Source: Benincasa hispida (taxonomy: Eukaryota > Streptophyta > Magnoliopsida > Cucurbitales > Cucurbitaceae). From it: a DNA stretch of 64,000 nt. Shown here in pieces: positions 1 through 11,211 of this stretch (within the stretch, counting starts at the first letter, position 1; the number at the start of each line of letters is the position of its first letter). The DNA is taken from the NCBI RefSeq assembly GCF_009727055.1, contig NC_052350.1:26476437-26540436 (forward strand). Reading direction: 5' to 3'. Position numbers and translations under genes: made by a program. The notes below the pieces were generated by a model that ran no database searches, had not been told where the DNA came from, and saw only the letters and a list, made by a program, of their open reading frames with translations.

Positions 1-392
1 ACCCCAACCTAGCTAGAACCAGCCTTAGACGAAAGGTCCCTTATAGATATATTTGTTACATATTTAATCATTTATTAAGAATCAATTTAATCCTATTAAA
101 CTGATTTAAAAGATTATACTTAGATTTCTAATCTTATTAGAAACTTGATTTTAGGTCTATCTCAATCAATTTTTAAAACACTTTAAAAAATGATTAAAAC
201 CTAAGGTTTGCATGCAACTCTTTATTATTGATTCTATAAGAAATAAAACAATTAAAATCAAACAATATTGTAAGCTAGACATACAGGAGTTATTTATAAC
301 CATTATAAATTAACCTAAGATAGTGTCATGCTTCATGCGATATTCATTCATTATTAATATATAACTTTTATATACTTAAGTAATGAACTAGA
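1..392 (-). mobile_element. copia-type element, distal leader segment (runs off window)
   Basis: This non-coding stretch matches, by eye, the minus strand of about 6580-6970 and the plus strand of about 30640-30960. Shared landmarks are the AACCTAGCTAGAACCAGCC-type block and the repeated TTATAACTCTTATA units. It continues at 2094 after the solo LTR at 393-2088 is removed. I read it as the untranslated leader of a minus-strand Ty1/copia-type element whose primer-binding site lies at 5059-5072. No coding potential is visible. Confidence 0.5.
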
Positions 393-2088
393 TGACGCGT
401 TATTTTATGTGATGAAATAATGGAATGAATTGCGGTGATGGGAATGTGTTTTGCAACAAGTTTTCTTAGCAGAATCCAAGTATAAACCCTACTGAGTTTC
501 CTGGCAAGTCCAAGGTCAAACTCAGGGACTAAGGAAAGTGGTATGCGGTGATAATTTTTAAGAAGACCTTGCGGTAATCAATAAATCAAAGTGTTGTTTT
601 TGGGTTGTCTGCGGTATAAAATAAATGTATGCGGTGGAGTTATGAAAAGAGTTGATAATACGAAAGATGCGATGAATATGCAGGGGAACAGGTTGAGAAG
701 GTTTCAGCTAACACTTCCTAAGATTGCGTTCATGTTATGCGATCATGCAACATACATACAATAGCAAATCATCTCTCAACGCAAATGCTACGACTTCTAG
801 TTCTAGAACGCATGCGATATATGCGATAAAGTCTATAGGACCTACTCATAAGCCTCTATTCTTATTTATGCGATGACAAAAGACACACACACAAATAAGG
901 CAACCACATAATATCATAACCTATCTCTAGGATGCATGCGATGCATGTTGGCAAATAGAGCTTATCTCTAAGTCCCTATCTCTCGCTTATGCAGATCTAA
1001 TCTCGCTCTCTCGAGTCTAGATTCTAACCTAGCTCTCTCAAGTCTTAGGTTTTTTCTTTAGACTCTCTCTCGAGTAGCTCTAAAAGGATGTTGGATGCAG
1101 CATAAGACAAGATAATCGCATGCAATGAAGTCCTAGGTCATGTTAGCTTAGTTCTTCTCAACCCATTTGATAAATTTAGTTACTCATCGTGCTTTTAAGA
1201 GAGTGAGCAGATGTAGATAAGCAAGTTCCATTTTATAGATATAGAGTTGAAATACAAAATAAAAATGCGAAATGAGAATAAAGAGCCTAGTAGCAACCTC
1301 TTGCTCCCCGAGGCTTTTACACTGTTCTTCTCTACTCTGTTCAAAAGATAGTCTCGCTCTCGCGAGAGTCGGCGCTCTCTTTGCTTTTCCACACCTCTGG
1401 GTTCTCTCTCTAGTTGACTAGAGCGATCTTCTGGCGTCTCTTCTCTTCTCACTCTGCCTTCTAAGTAAAAAGGAAAACTATGAACAAGGCTACTTCTCTC
1501 TAAGGGAAAATACTCTAATTGTCCGAACTAGACGAAGGAACGCCTTCTCTGAAGGTTGCCTTTGGTATTTATAAAGCTTCAGGGTGAAAGGCTTTTTCTC
1601 TCTTATGATTGCACTGATGGGATGACATTAATTCTCTGTTTGATGCGCCAAATATTTGTCACCGAAAAGTTGAGTGTACTTGCTATAGTAGTTCGTTAGT
1701 GGCTTGTCAACTTAATTTGGAATTGACTATCATCAGCTTTCTGTCCCATCGTGATTTATTATGCTTTTCACCCAGATGCGCCCACCAAGTTGCACCGGCT
1801 CTATGCAACAATGCTTCTTGAGCAGATATTTGTGAGCACAAATCATCGCAAAGCCTTGCGGTGATGCTGCGCTCGACCATTGATTTCTTATGATCGCATT
1901 TTATGCCTTGCGTCAATGCATATTCTGCACAAAAATACAAAAGTTAATTGTTTTCATGCGATGAACGCATGCGACCACAATGTTATGAATTAATGCTTTT
2001 TGGACGCAATCCTATATATTTTATCAATGCAAACCTGCATTGTTTAATAACTTAGTATTGTAATAACATGCATTTCTGCCTGTTATCA
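393..2088. mobile_element. Solo LTR, TGATAACAGG family, with 5-bp target duplication
   Basis: The 1696-bp block begins TGACGCG and ends TTATCA, so on the minus strand it begins TGATAACAGGCAG. It is flanked by perfect direct copies of CTAGA at 388-392 and 2089-2093, and the flanks rejoin into continuous leader sequence (compare 6950-6990). No primer-binding site, polypurine tract or pol remnant is inside, so it is a solo LTR left by LTR-LTR recombination. It is rich in short TGCGAT/TGCGGT words. Small open frames at 1195-1452 and 1707-1940 are not convincing genes. Confidence 0.8.
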
Positions 2089-2093
2089 CTAGA

Positions 2094-3164
2094 CTATAGC
2101 GTATATTCCATACATACATTCAACCTTATATTATAACATTTATAATAATAAATGATGCATGCATAAATTATAACTCTTATATTATATGATGCATGAACAT
2201 CCTTTATGAAATTTAAATCATGCAAACTCATATATTATAACACTTATAATATAAAATAATGCATGAAAAAAATGCATAACCTATGATGGGTTTTAAAACT
2301 ATATGACATACATTATGGCATATATAATAAATATACATCACATGCATATTTAAATAAAGTTGATGGATCGGGATAGTAAATTTCAAATACCAAAAAAAAT
2401 GGTTAATCTATTACTAAAGTTTGAGTCAACCAGTTCGGAACAGGTGAACTGGGTCTTGAACTGCTCACCTTGAAGCCTTGCATTGATCGTGTAGCAAATC
2501 CCTTGATCGTCGAGCAACGAGCATCGAGTGTAAATGATCGTGTAGCAACGATCACGTAGCTTTGGACTATGTGATGAGTATGAAAGTCCATGCGATCGTG
2601 CAGCGTGCATCGAGTAGTGCATACCATGCGATCGTGTAGCTAACGACTATGCGATGAGCATGATAGTCTACACGATCGAGTAGCATATGCCGAGTATCAT
2701 ATACTATGCAATTGTGTAACTACTAATTATAGTCTACACGATCGTTTAGCATGCATGCCTTGCGTCGAGTATCAAATACCGTGCGATCGTTTACCCCTTG
2801 AGCGTCTACACGATCATGTAACCAATGCAACACGATCGTGTAGCATTAACTATGAGATCGTTTAGCACATGCTACACGATCGTGCAGAAAATTCTACACG
2901 AACATATAGCCAAATCAACGATCGTTTAGCTGAAGTTACACAATGCGACCAATGTTTCATCTTCTCCAACGAAACGAACTGTAGCTCTAACGTTTGCTGC
3001 TTCACGAACGACTCAAAAAACAATAATGATTACATACTCGGTTGCAAGAATTATATCCAAAAATACAGAGGCCCTTACAAATTAACTTTTGTAACTTTAA
3101 AAGGAAAGCCAAAACAGAGATTACTACTCCAAAATTATCCATCAACAACAATCCACATACATTT
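2094..3164 (-). mobile_element. copia-type element leader with palindrome array
   Basis: Read on the minus strand, this aligns by eye with the plus strand at about 29560-30420. Landmarks are CCCGATCCAT at about 2362, a run like GGTTCAAGACCC at about 2455, and a GTTTGTAAAGGCCC-like stretch near 3070. It lies between the solo LTRs at 393-2088 and 3165-4962. It is untranslated leader downstream of the primer-binding site. The 110-residue open frame at 2869-3201 has no recognisable domain and I treat it as chance. Confidence 0.5.
2480..2950. repeat. Array of CGATCG-centred degenerate palindromes
   Basis: More than a dozen copies of a motif like GATCGTGTAGC or ACGATCGTTTAGC occur in about 470 bases, spaced irregularly at about 20-45 bases. 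The consensus halves form a self-complementary 16-mer, CTACACGATCGTGTAG. Similar arrays lie at 8990-9190, 27210-27310, 28843-29035 and 29780-30195. Function is unknown; see the findings. Confidence 0.7.
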
Positions 3165-4962
3165 TATTGGGTTTTTATGTCCTAAAACTTGTGGTTTGTA
3201 AACAATAAAACTTATTCTGAAAATTCAATAAGTTGTTATTGAATTTATTGCTTATTTTGTTTTAGAAATAAATCCAATAAACTAAAAGATCCATGACTAT
3301 TACATGAGTACTTGAACTTGATGTGGAGGCATAAAAGTGGACCAGATTCGAGTAAATGGTCAAAATGATCTATAGTATATGAATAAGGTTGGGTGACTTA
3401 TTCTGGTAACACTATCGGATGCGACCCACTCTATAGTTGTTACAAAGAGTTGTAAAGTGCTATAGACGATGTGATCCTAATTTGTACATGTTATGACATG
3501 AGGAGTGGGGGCGTCCTGTCCTGTGCAATGAGTTTGTACAAGATCGTACTATGAAATTAGTCACTCTTACTTTATAACGTTGTTTATTGTTTAAGACTAA
3601 CTATTTCAAAGCGATGACCTAGGTAACTTGATCTTAATCTTGAGCTAACTATGATCAAGATGTACTCTTAATCTTAATCTTGAGGATTGGCCTAACAGTG
3701 TCGGCTCAATAAACCTCAATTTTAGGGGTAAGATCGGGTAGATAGCTGGGGACATAGGGTGCAAGATGGAATTCAATCCTACTCGCTTTCAGGGATAGTA
3801 GAGATGTTGTTCCCTTAAGTGCTGACTCCGGATCTTGAACAAGGGGCCCCATCCTCTCATTGGCCCGAGAGGGACTCTGTTTGTTGATCGGATCACAAAC
3901 CAATTGTTCATTAAAGAATCAGTGGAACTTAAGGAATAAGAGGTAGTCTCGGGGGTAAAACAACCTGTGAAGGGTTAACTTACTAATCATGGTTATATCG
4001 AGTGAACATAATATATCTACAATGAGGGGAGTGCAACTATAGGCTTTAATGAAGTGACCCATTAGTTAATTTGGTGTGAATAGTTTAGCCAATTAATCTG
4101 GGATCGTTGGAGTCTATGATCTATAGGTCCACAAGGTCCCCCTACTAGCTCGTAAATGGATTATCTTTAGAGTAGCATGATAAGTTAATTTGAAACATTC
4201 AAATTAGAATTAAGGGAATTAGTAATTAAAATATAATTACATGTTTAATTTTGGAATTAAACGGGATTGGAGAATTTAATTAATATTTAAATATGATTTA
4301 AATATTAAATTCAAGAAGGTGGAATTTGTTTAAAATTAATTTAATATTTGATATTAAATTAATTAGAATTAATTAATTAATTATTAATTTTATTAGAAAA
4401 TTAATTTGTGAAATTAATTTTGTAAAATTAATAATGTTTTCAATTTTGAAATCATTTTGTAAAATTGGAAAAGTTTGAAAAACACAAAATGGAAGTATGG
4501 ATTTTTCTATTAACACCTTCAACTAGCTCACACTAAACACACTTAAGTTTTGCTTCAATTCTCCAAGCATGAGCTGCACCTCATGCACCCTTCTCCATTG
4601 CATGATAGTCTTCCAATAAATAGAGAAGATTCAAGTTGATTTTTTGCTGAAAAATTCAAGTTGAAGAAGGTGTTCTTCAAGTGGATGCAACAATGTGTTC
4701 TTCTCCAAATTTACTTCATTCAAGCTTATTTTGAGTCTTAACTCAATCTAAAGCCCTAAAAGAATATTAGGGAAGATCTTGAGGTGGTTCACAAGAAGAA
4801 TTGGAGAATATTTGCAGATGAATTCGAGATTAAAGAGGTTCTACAAGGTATTACTTGAAATCCTCTTATTATTGTATAAGCATGCTTCATTTATAACCAA
4901 AATTGATGAATTAGAATGCTTATTGATCCTTGTTGCTTCCACTACATGATGATATACTCTTA
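3165..4962 (+). mobile_element. Solo copia-type LTR, plus orientation
   Basis: It starts TATTGGGTTTTTATGTCC (TG decayed to TA) and ends near ATATACTCTTA. It aligns along its length with the solo LTR at 11212-13018: same start, same GAATTAGAATGCTT-TCCACTAC block near the end. The flanks are CATTT and CATAT, a probable decayed 5-bp duplication. The flanking leader sequence rejoins across it and then matches the leader at about 29530. The right boundary is uncertain by some bases. Confidence 0.65.
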
Positions 4963-5058
4963 CATATTTAATAGTTAAACGTAATGCAAAACTCAAAACC
5001 CACCAAACTGTAAACGATTTCCATACAGAAATGGAATTTGGAATCAGAACACAACCTG
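4963..5058 (-). mobile_element. copia-type element, proximal leader
   Basis: This short leader follows the primer-binding site on the minus strand. It resembles the sequence after the plus-strand primer-binding site at 29448-29465, including a GTTTAATCGTTAAAT-like stretch. It is interrupted at 4962 by the solo LTR and resumes at 3164. Confidence 0.5.
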
Positions 5059-5072
5059 TCTTTGATACCAAT
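5059..5072 (-). other. tRNA-iMet-type primer-binding site
   Basis: On the minus strand this reads ATTGGTATCAAAGA, directly after an LTR end in ATCCTTCA. Plant retrotransposons primed by initiator Met-tRNA use TGGTATCAGAGC; this copy has decayed. It fixes the orientation of the surrounding element as minus. Confidence 0.65.
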
Positions 5073-5410
5073 TGAAGGATCTTGATCTACAAGATCCACG
5101 AGCGGAAGTGGATCGTCAAAATTTCATTTTGATTGAAAACAAACATTTACAACATACATATTATGCAACTTAACAAAAATGACAACATGCTTCTGAATAA
5201 GAAATAGAGTCAAGAGATTATACCTTTGAAGAACACTTCTTCACATTAATCCCTCGAACAATCACAAACTCTTCGAACAACAACCAAACTTAAACCAAAG
5301 GGAAGGATACTACCACTTGGTATCCTTGGTATTCTCAGGGTGAGAACCTAGAAGTGGTGGGCTCTGGCTATTTTGGTTAGGAGGGAATTTGTGAGTTTAG
5401 AGGAGGAAGA
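5073..5410 (-). mobile_element. 3' part of a copia-type LTR
   Basis: Read on the minus strand it ends in CACTTCCGCTCGTGG...ATCCTTCA and abuts the primer-binding site. The same CCACTTCCGCTCATGG end is seen in the solo LTR at 8519-10667. The upstream part of this LTR is missing: at about 5410 it joins a gag fragment, so the copy is rearranged. Confidence 0.6.
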
Positions 5411-5413
5411 CGA

Positions 5414-5548
5414 TTAACTGGCAGAGATGTATGCTTGGGCCTTCTCGTTCACCCGTGTCCATTTCTCATAGGCCTCTCGAAAATTTCGAGCGGCGTTCTG
5501 AGGTGGAATGGGAGGACACTCCTCCATAAAGGACGAACCAGAGTTCAT
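5414..5548 (-). pseudogene. Fragment of copia gag (N-terminus)
   Basis: From an ATG at 5548 the minus strand encodes 44 residues beginning MNSGSSFMEECPPIPPQ and then stops at 5414-5416. I recognise the style as the first residues of a Ty1/copia Gag, but the frame runs straight into LTR sequence, so only the N-terminus survives. The ATG lies downstream of a long untranslated leader, as expected of this lineage. Confidence 0.5.
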
Positions 5549-7270
5549 CGATGATCAGTATTATGTTTATCGTGTTCTTTCAACTAGTGTAGTTTTCGCC
5601 AATCAGTATGTCGGTGGCTAAAAGAGTTAAAGTAGCGGTTGTAATTAATTAAAAGTTGCTGAAAACAAGAACAAACTTAATGAGTCCACTAGCATTACCA
5701 CTTTTAAGACCAATTTTAGGTTTGAGCAAAATAGTTCTATTGTACTCTAAGTGACATCTATTTTACAATGATGCCACAGCAAGGCAGGATAAAAGTCATT
5801 GTTGGGGTGATCAAGTGCCCCTTCACTGGGATGAGACATTCTCAACCATTAGACAGAAATAACTCCTTGCACTGACTCTAATGGTCACCATTATTCGGTC
5901 CAGAATTTGTTAACAACCTTAATAATTTCGCGTAAGTGTAACCCCTCATTTTAGGCCCTTGAGTCCTGCCTTAATGCGCCCACCGTAGGAAAAAAGTAGA
6001 TTAGGACAAGAGACTAAAGCATCCTTATCCTTTTCAGAAGATCAGATAAAGAGTTGTGCAAATACAACCATCCTTTAGGGGAACACTCCCAGGGTGCCTA
6101 AAGGCGATGCACAAAAACGTTATCCAACTTAATGAGAGAGACCGTGGGATATGTTATCACATGTCCCGTTCCCACTTACTATGAACATTCTCTCCATTCA
6201 CCTTGGTATTGACCTACCCAAACACCATCCTTTAGGGGGGTATTTTCAGGGTGCCACGAGGCCAAGGATAGGTCTCACGGTGTGAACTTTTAGGGAGAAA
6301 CGTGTAGAGGTTTAGGTGAAGTATCATATACCCCAAGTACCTCCCACTGAATGTTCTACCTAGGGATTCATTAACTTAGTAAATTCGCTACGGATTTTAA
6401 CTAAGTGTGAGTTTAATTTGCTAAAAAACAACTCTTGTTTTTGATAATTAAACAAGTTTGATTCAAGTCTTATTAAACACTTTAACAGACTATCATCAAA
6501 TTTGCATGCATGCAACAAATCTATCTAATTCACCTTTCCAGGTAGGTTCCCAGGTAGGGGTGTTCCGTTTTCGTTAGCTTAAATACCCCAGCCTAGCCAG
6601 AACCCGCCTTAGACAAAAGGTCCCTTATAGATAGATTTGGTACATATTTAATCTTTTATAAGTCAATTTAATCCTATTAAACTGAAATAAAAGATTAAAC
6701 TTAGATTTCTAATCTCATTAGAACCGTGATCTTAGGTCTATCTCAATGAAATTTTAAAACTCTTTTAAAAAATGATTAAAGTCTAAGTGTGCATGCATGT
6801 CTTTCTTATTAATTTTAGTTCTAATTTCATTAATTATAACACTTATAAAAAATGAAACAACTAAAAAGCTAGACTAGGTATTTATAACTCTTATAAATTA
6901 ATCTAAGTGTCATGTTTCATGCAATGTTCATTCATTACTATACATAACTCTTATATAACTTGTAATGAACTTAAGCATACATGCTTTCATACACCCTTAT
7001 ACTATAACATTTATAACATAAAGATGAAGCATGAATATGCTTAAATTCATGCATATATTATAACACATATATTATATGATGCATGAGCATGCTTTAAGGT
7101 AATTTAATCATGCAAGCTACTATATTATAACTCTTATAATATAAAGATGATGCATGAAAAAAATGAAAAACCTATGGAGGGATTTAAAACTACATGACAT
7201 ACTTTATGACATATAATTAAACATACATCACATGTACATTCATAAAAAATTGATGGATCGGGATAATTAA
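5549..7270 (-). mobile_element. copia-type element leader, second copy
   Basis: On the minus strand this runs from CCCGATCCATC near 7265, through repeated TATATTATAACTCTTATAATATA units (6970-7170), to TCCTACGGTGGGC near 5985 and then toward the gag ATG at 5548. The plus strand at about 30290-31600 is the same sequence. It carries no frame that can be supported and serves as leader sequence. Confidence 0.55.
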
Positions 7271-7405
7271 CCTAAAAAACTAAACATCACATATTTCATA
7301 GACAAAGTGAATAAAATATAAAAAATTATTAATCACATACAAGTTTGTTCATACAAGGTTTATAAACTATAGGACCCTATGAGATTTAGGGCATGAACCC
7401 CAATA
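7271..7405 (-). mobile_element. LTR-like 5' terminus fused to leader
   Basis: Read from 7405 on the minus strand this begins TATTGGGGTTCATGCCC, the start of this LTR class (compare TGTTGGGGTTGATG at 25727). After about 135 bases it runs directly into leader sequence, so the body of the LTR is missing. It suggests an internal deletion or template switch. Confidence 0.4.
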
Positions 7406-8513
7406 GTTTGGTCTACTTGGCTCCGTCTCATATACGAGATAAAGTTCGGTCTGCCTGAATATTTAAACTAAGATTTATTGATGGCCAACCAATAAGGAAT
7501 TAAACACAATAACATTGAAAAATATAATAACCGATCACCTATCAAATTCATAAAAACTCTATAACATTATTTTAAATCCATAAGAAACTTTGTCAAAACC
7601 CAAGAACTAAAGAATCTAGACACTCATAGTTATCAAAGACATAATCTCATATGAATTGTTAAACATAAATAACAAAGAAGATGAGAAGAAAAGAGAAAAG
7701 CTACTGTTAAAATCATTCCCCGTCTTGAAGATCGTCAATCTCGCCTTGATTTGCACCTTGGAATCTTGAACGAACTCTCCAAGACTTCTTTCACACTCTC
7801 TACTCTTTTTTGGAGCTAAAGATCACTTTCTAGCTCTGGAATTTCGTGCTTAGAAAATATGAGAACCCTTCCTTTTATAGGAAAACAGGAACCCTAATTT
7901 ATTTAGGAAAATGGGAATTTTTCACCATAGCGCCATGACGCTCTAACGTAGTGTTACATTGCTTCATTGCCTCTTCTCTATGGCTAGCGCTGAGGTACAG
8001 CACCATGAAACATCGCGATACTACCCTATTTCTTGATTTTTTTGCTCCTTTCCTCTCTCTTTTCAACGTTTGGCTCAATTTTGTCTTCCTTAGGCAAAAC
8101 TGGGTCTTGTTAACTCTTATTAACTTTAAATCTCGATCTTGAACAAAAACCTTGAAAATTACTAACAAAAAAATCAAATCTAATAAAATCTTATAAAAAA
8201 ACTAGTCTAATCTACGAAAAATAACACATATTTTAGGTGCATTTCAGTAATATGCACCAAAAAAAAGTAGGCCATCAAGGGATTTGGGGCTTATTATGGC
8301 ATCTTATGCCAAATTATAGGTGAGAGTTTATTATGCATGTATATTGGTGTTGGAAATGCGACTAAAAGTTCCACAATAGGTAGATGAAAGGATGATCATG
8401 GGTATATATCCTTGATGACAACTATCTCTCTTGGTATGAAGCCTTTTGGATGAATCCAAAAGTAAATTAATTAGAATTTATGTCTTAAGTAGACAAATAC
8501 TAAGCACTATGAA
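7406..8513. mobile_element. Decayed LTR-retrotransposon sequence, no gene
   Basis: No gene is visible. The part at about 7900-8265, with GCGCCATGACGCTC, then a TTTGCTCCTTTCCTCTC pyrimidine stretch, then GGTGCATTTCAG, looks like part of a gypsy LTR, but I cannot place its ends. The open frames at 7899-8177 (-) and 7951-8142 (+) overlap this and lack recognisable domains. The target copy CATAT of the next LTR is at 8514-8518. Confidence 0.3.
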
Positions 8514-8518
8514 CATAT

Positions 8519-10667
8519 TGAAGGAACTCTTATACAAAAGTACCCATGAGCGGAAGTGGATCTTTCCGATTTCGTTGTGACAGAATTACCACACATACAT
8601 TCTAAGAAATAGATATGCATTGTGACATTAATTACTGGCATGCTTTAATCAATAAAATACAAAATACCGAGAGAACGTACCAGTTGAAGACTGTCTTCAA
8701 TCGAACTCGATCCAACGAAAGCGAACTTCTCATGTTCGTCCAACAAGGAATCGCTTAGCAGCACCACGGTCATGTACACGATCAGTAGCGCACGAACAAA
8801 CAACAACTGGGGACGACACCACCACTCGAAACCCTCGGTATTCTTGGAGTAAGAATCCAAAGGGTGGGCTTTGATGGAATTGGTAGAGGGGAGGTGGAAA
8901 AGCGATTGTGTAGAACAACCAAACAAGTGGGAGAAAAGGATGACCATTGTATAGTCTGGTGCTTGTCGTTTAGGTTGGGGTACACTATCGTGTAGTAAAC
9001 ACTAAACGATCGTCTATCAAAAGGTAAGCGATCGTTTAGTTCCGCTCGGTGCGCTAAGAGATCGTGTAGTAAACTTAAGTGATCGTTTAGAAATCGCAGG
9101 CAATCGTTTAGTACGCGGGTATGCGATTGTTTAGGAAGATGTGCACTATCGTATAGGTTCTCAACGTTATGCAATCGTATAGGTTCACACCGTGAGTGGT
9201 TTTTCTTGAGTGTATCTTTCGTGTCTTTCAAAATGAAAACAATTTTCATTTTATTCTTCAGTTACAAGAACTGAATCGAACTTCCCACTTTCGCACAAAT
9301 CCGGAGAAATACTCGGCCAATTATCTCATAACCGCCTAAATAATTAAATAATGAATATAATCATATTATATTCTCAACCTATAGTTTGATATCATATATC
9401 AAATATAGTATTTTCTCCTCCACTTGATATAAATCATATTTATATTCAATTTCCTCCAAAATAATGTATCTCATATATTTAGTCAATTATATCATATATA
9501 ATTAACTAGTTAAATTGTATCATATATAATCGAACTCCCTCTTGTCAATTTGAACATTTCAAACTAACCCAAAAACTGATTCTCAACTTTATCCAAGCTA
9601 CCAAGGGGACCTTATGGACCTATGGCTCGAAGCTCCAACGGTACGTAAATAGCTGACTAAACTCTTTAGCCACGAGATCCACCATCCGTTAACTTCCAGG
9701 CATTCCACTAAAGACTGACAGTTGAACTCTTCTTACCATAGATATATCTCTTTTTCCATTAGATATAACCAATCATGAGTACGATAACCCTTCACAGATG
9801 CTCGTAAGTATAACTGGGCCAATTTACCGTTTTGCCTCTGTAGTTACATCTCACTCCTCAAGTACCACTGATCCCTCTAATGAACAATACAACATAGTCT
9901 AACTATGTTCCAACTATGTGTGAACACCTCTTGGGTCAAGAGAAGGTGTGTGGCGCCACATCGTTCAAGCCCTGGAATAAGCCCTTAAGGGAGTTATCTA
10001 TCTACTTGCCCCTGCTTTGGGGAAGGAGTGAATTTCATCTTGTGTAGCTGAGTTCCCAGCTCCCAAATCAAACGAATCCCCAAAGTGCTAGGTTTGAGTC
10101 GGCGAACTGGCCACTCACACCCATGCAAATCAAAGGACCACCCTCAATGGCATAAGTTTCCAATCACTCAGAATTGAGGTCATTTACCTATGGTCATCCT
10201 AGTGAAGTGAAGTCTCTGTCATGAACGATGTTATATAATGAGACGTTAACACTTCGTGGTCAGGTCTTATACAAACTCTTTGTATAGGACACCCCGCTCG
10301 CATGTCCCCTACACAAATGATCAGGATTAGACCATCTGTGACAAGTTACATCATTTGTAACTATTCCACAAAGCGAGTCGCATCCGTAGCGTTACCAGGA
10401 TAAGATTTCCCTCCTATATCCATATAATACAGATCATTTTGGTTATTACTTAAGACATCATCCACTTGTATGTCACTACATACATGCTTAAGTTACATAA
10501 AGATAACCAGGGATTTTAGTTTATTTGGTTTGTGGTAAAGCAAATAAAACATTCAACTGAACAAAATCAAGAAGTGAAGTAAAATATCATATATTATACA
10601 TCACAAGCGTTCGTACAAACTGTTTACAAACAACAAGACACGAGATTTTAAGGCATCAACCCCAACA
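8519..10667 (-). mobile_element. Solo copia-type LTR, 2149 bp, perfect target duplication
   Basis: On the minus strand it begins TGTTGGGGTTGATGCC at 10667 and ends CTTCA at 8519. It is flanked by CATAT on both sides (8514-8518, 10668-10672). It is the same family as the LTR at 25727-27732, including the TCTCGTGTC block and the palindrome array (8990-9190 here). No internal region is attached. The 155-residue open frame at 8782-9249 lies across the array and is not a gene. Confidence 0.85.
8990..9190. repeat. CGATCG palindrome array inside LTR
   Basis: About eight degenerate copies of AACGATCGTTTAG-type words (for example at 9003, 9028, 9060, 9081) occur in 200 bases near the 3' part of the LTR. 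It corresponds in position to the arrays at 27210-27310 and 28843-29035 in related LTRs. Confidence 0.65.
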
Positions 10668-10672
10668 CATAT

Positions 10673-11206
10673 ATTTGAATTTTATATTTAAAAACATTTT
10701 CCCCGCCTTTGTTTTTGTTTTTTTAAGTATATGATCGGCTGAGTTACTCAATAGAGTTAGTCTTTGTAGATGGTGGATGAAATTAGTCACTGGAGGTGAT
10801 TGTCAAAATTGGTCACCGAAGGTGATAGTTGCACAAAGTTGGAGGTCGATGGTGGTGAATGAAGATGATTGTCGGAGGTGGTTATTGAAGTTTGGCCATT
10901 GGAGGTTGTTGTTAGAGCTTATTGTTGAAGTAAGATGATAATAGTCCCCACATTGGCCACTAAGGGATGGTCGTCAAAGAATTTCGCGAGAGTTGGTTGT
11001 AGGCGATGGCTGACAGGCTGAGTCACTGAAAACATTGAAGGGAGGGAGAGAAAAGAAGGGAACTTGAGTTTAGTTTCTTGATTAATATGGAAACTTCAAT
11101 GATAAACATTATTGAATTTGGTTGAGTTGAATTATTTAACATTGATTTGTGAAGTTGGTTAGCCAAACCCTAAGTTGAGGTAAAAACTCAACTCAACTCA
11201 ATTGAA
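10673..11206. other. No gene; G-rich cryptic repeats
   Basis: The stretch 10770-11010 is built of loosely repeated GGAGGTGATTGTC/GAAGGTGATAG-like words on the plus strand. I see no coding frame, no element ends and no RNA gene. It is the host sequence between two solo LTR insertions. Confidence 0.4.
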
Positions 11207-11211
11207 GTTAA

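Noticed and set aside
2869..3201. 110-residue open frame on the plus strand
   Set aside because: It spans the palindrome array and leader and crosses the start of an inserted LTR at 3165, so it cannot be an old gene.
8782..9249. 155-residue open frame on the minus strand
   Set aside because: It lies wholly inside a solo LTR and across the palindrome array; the residues are set by the repeat and no domain is recognisable.
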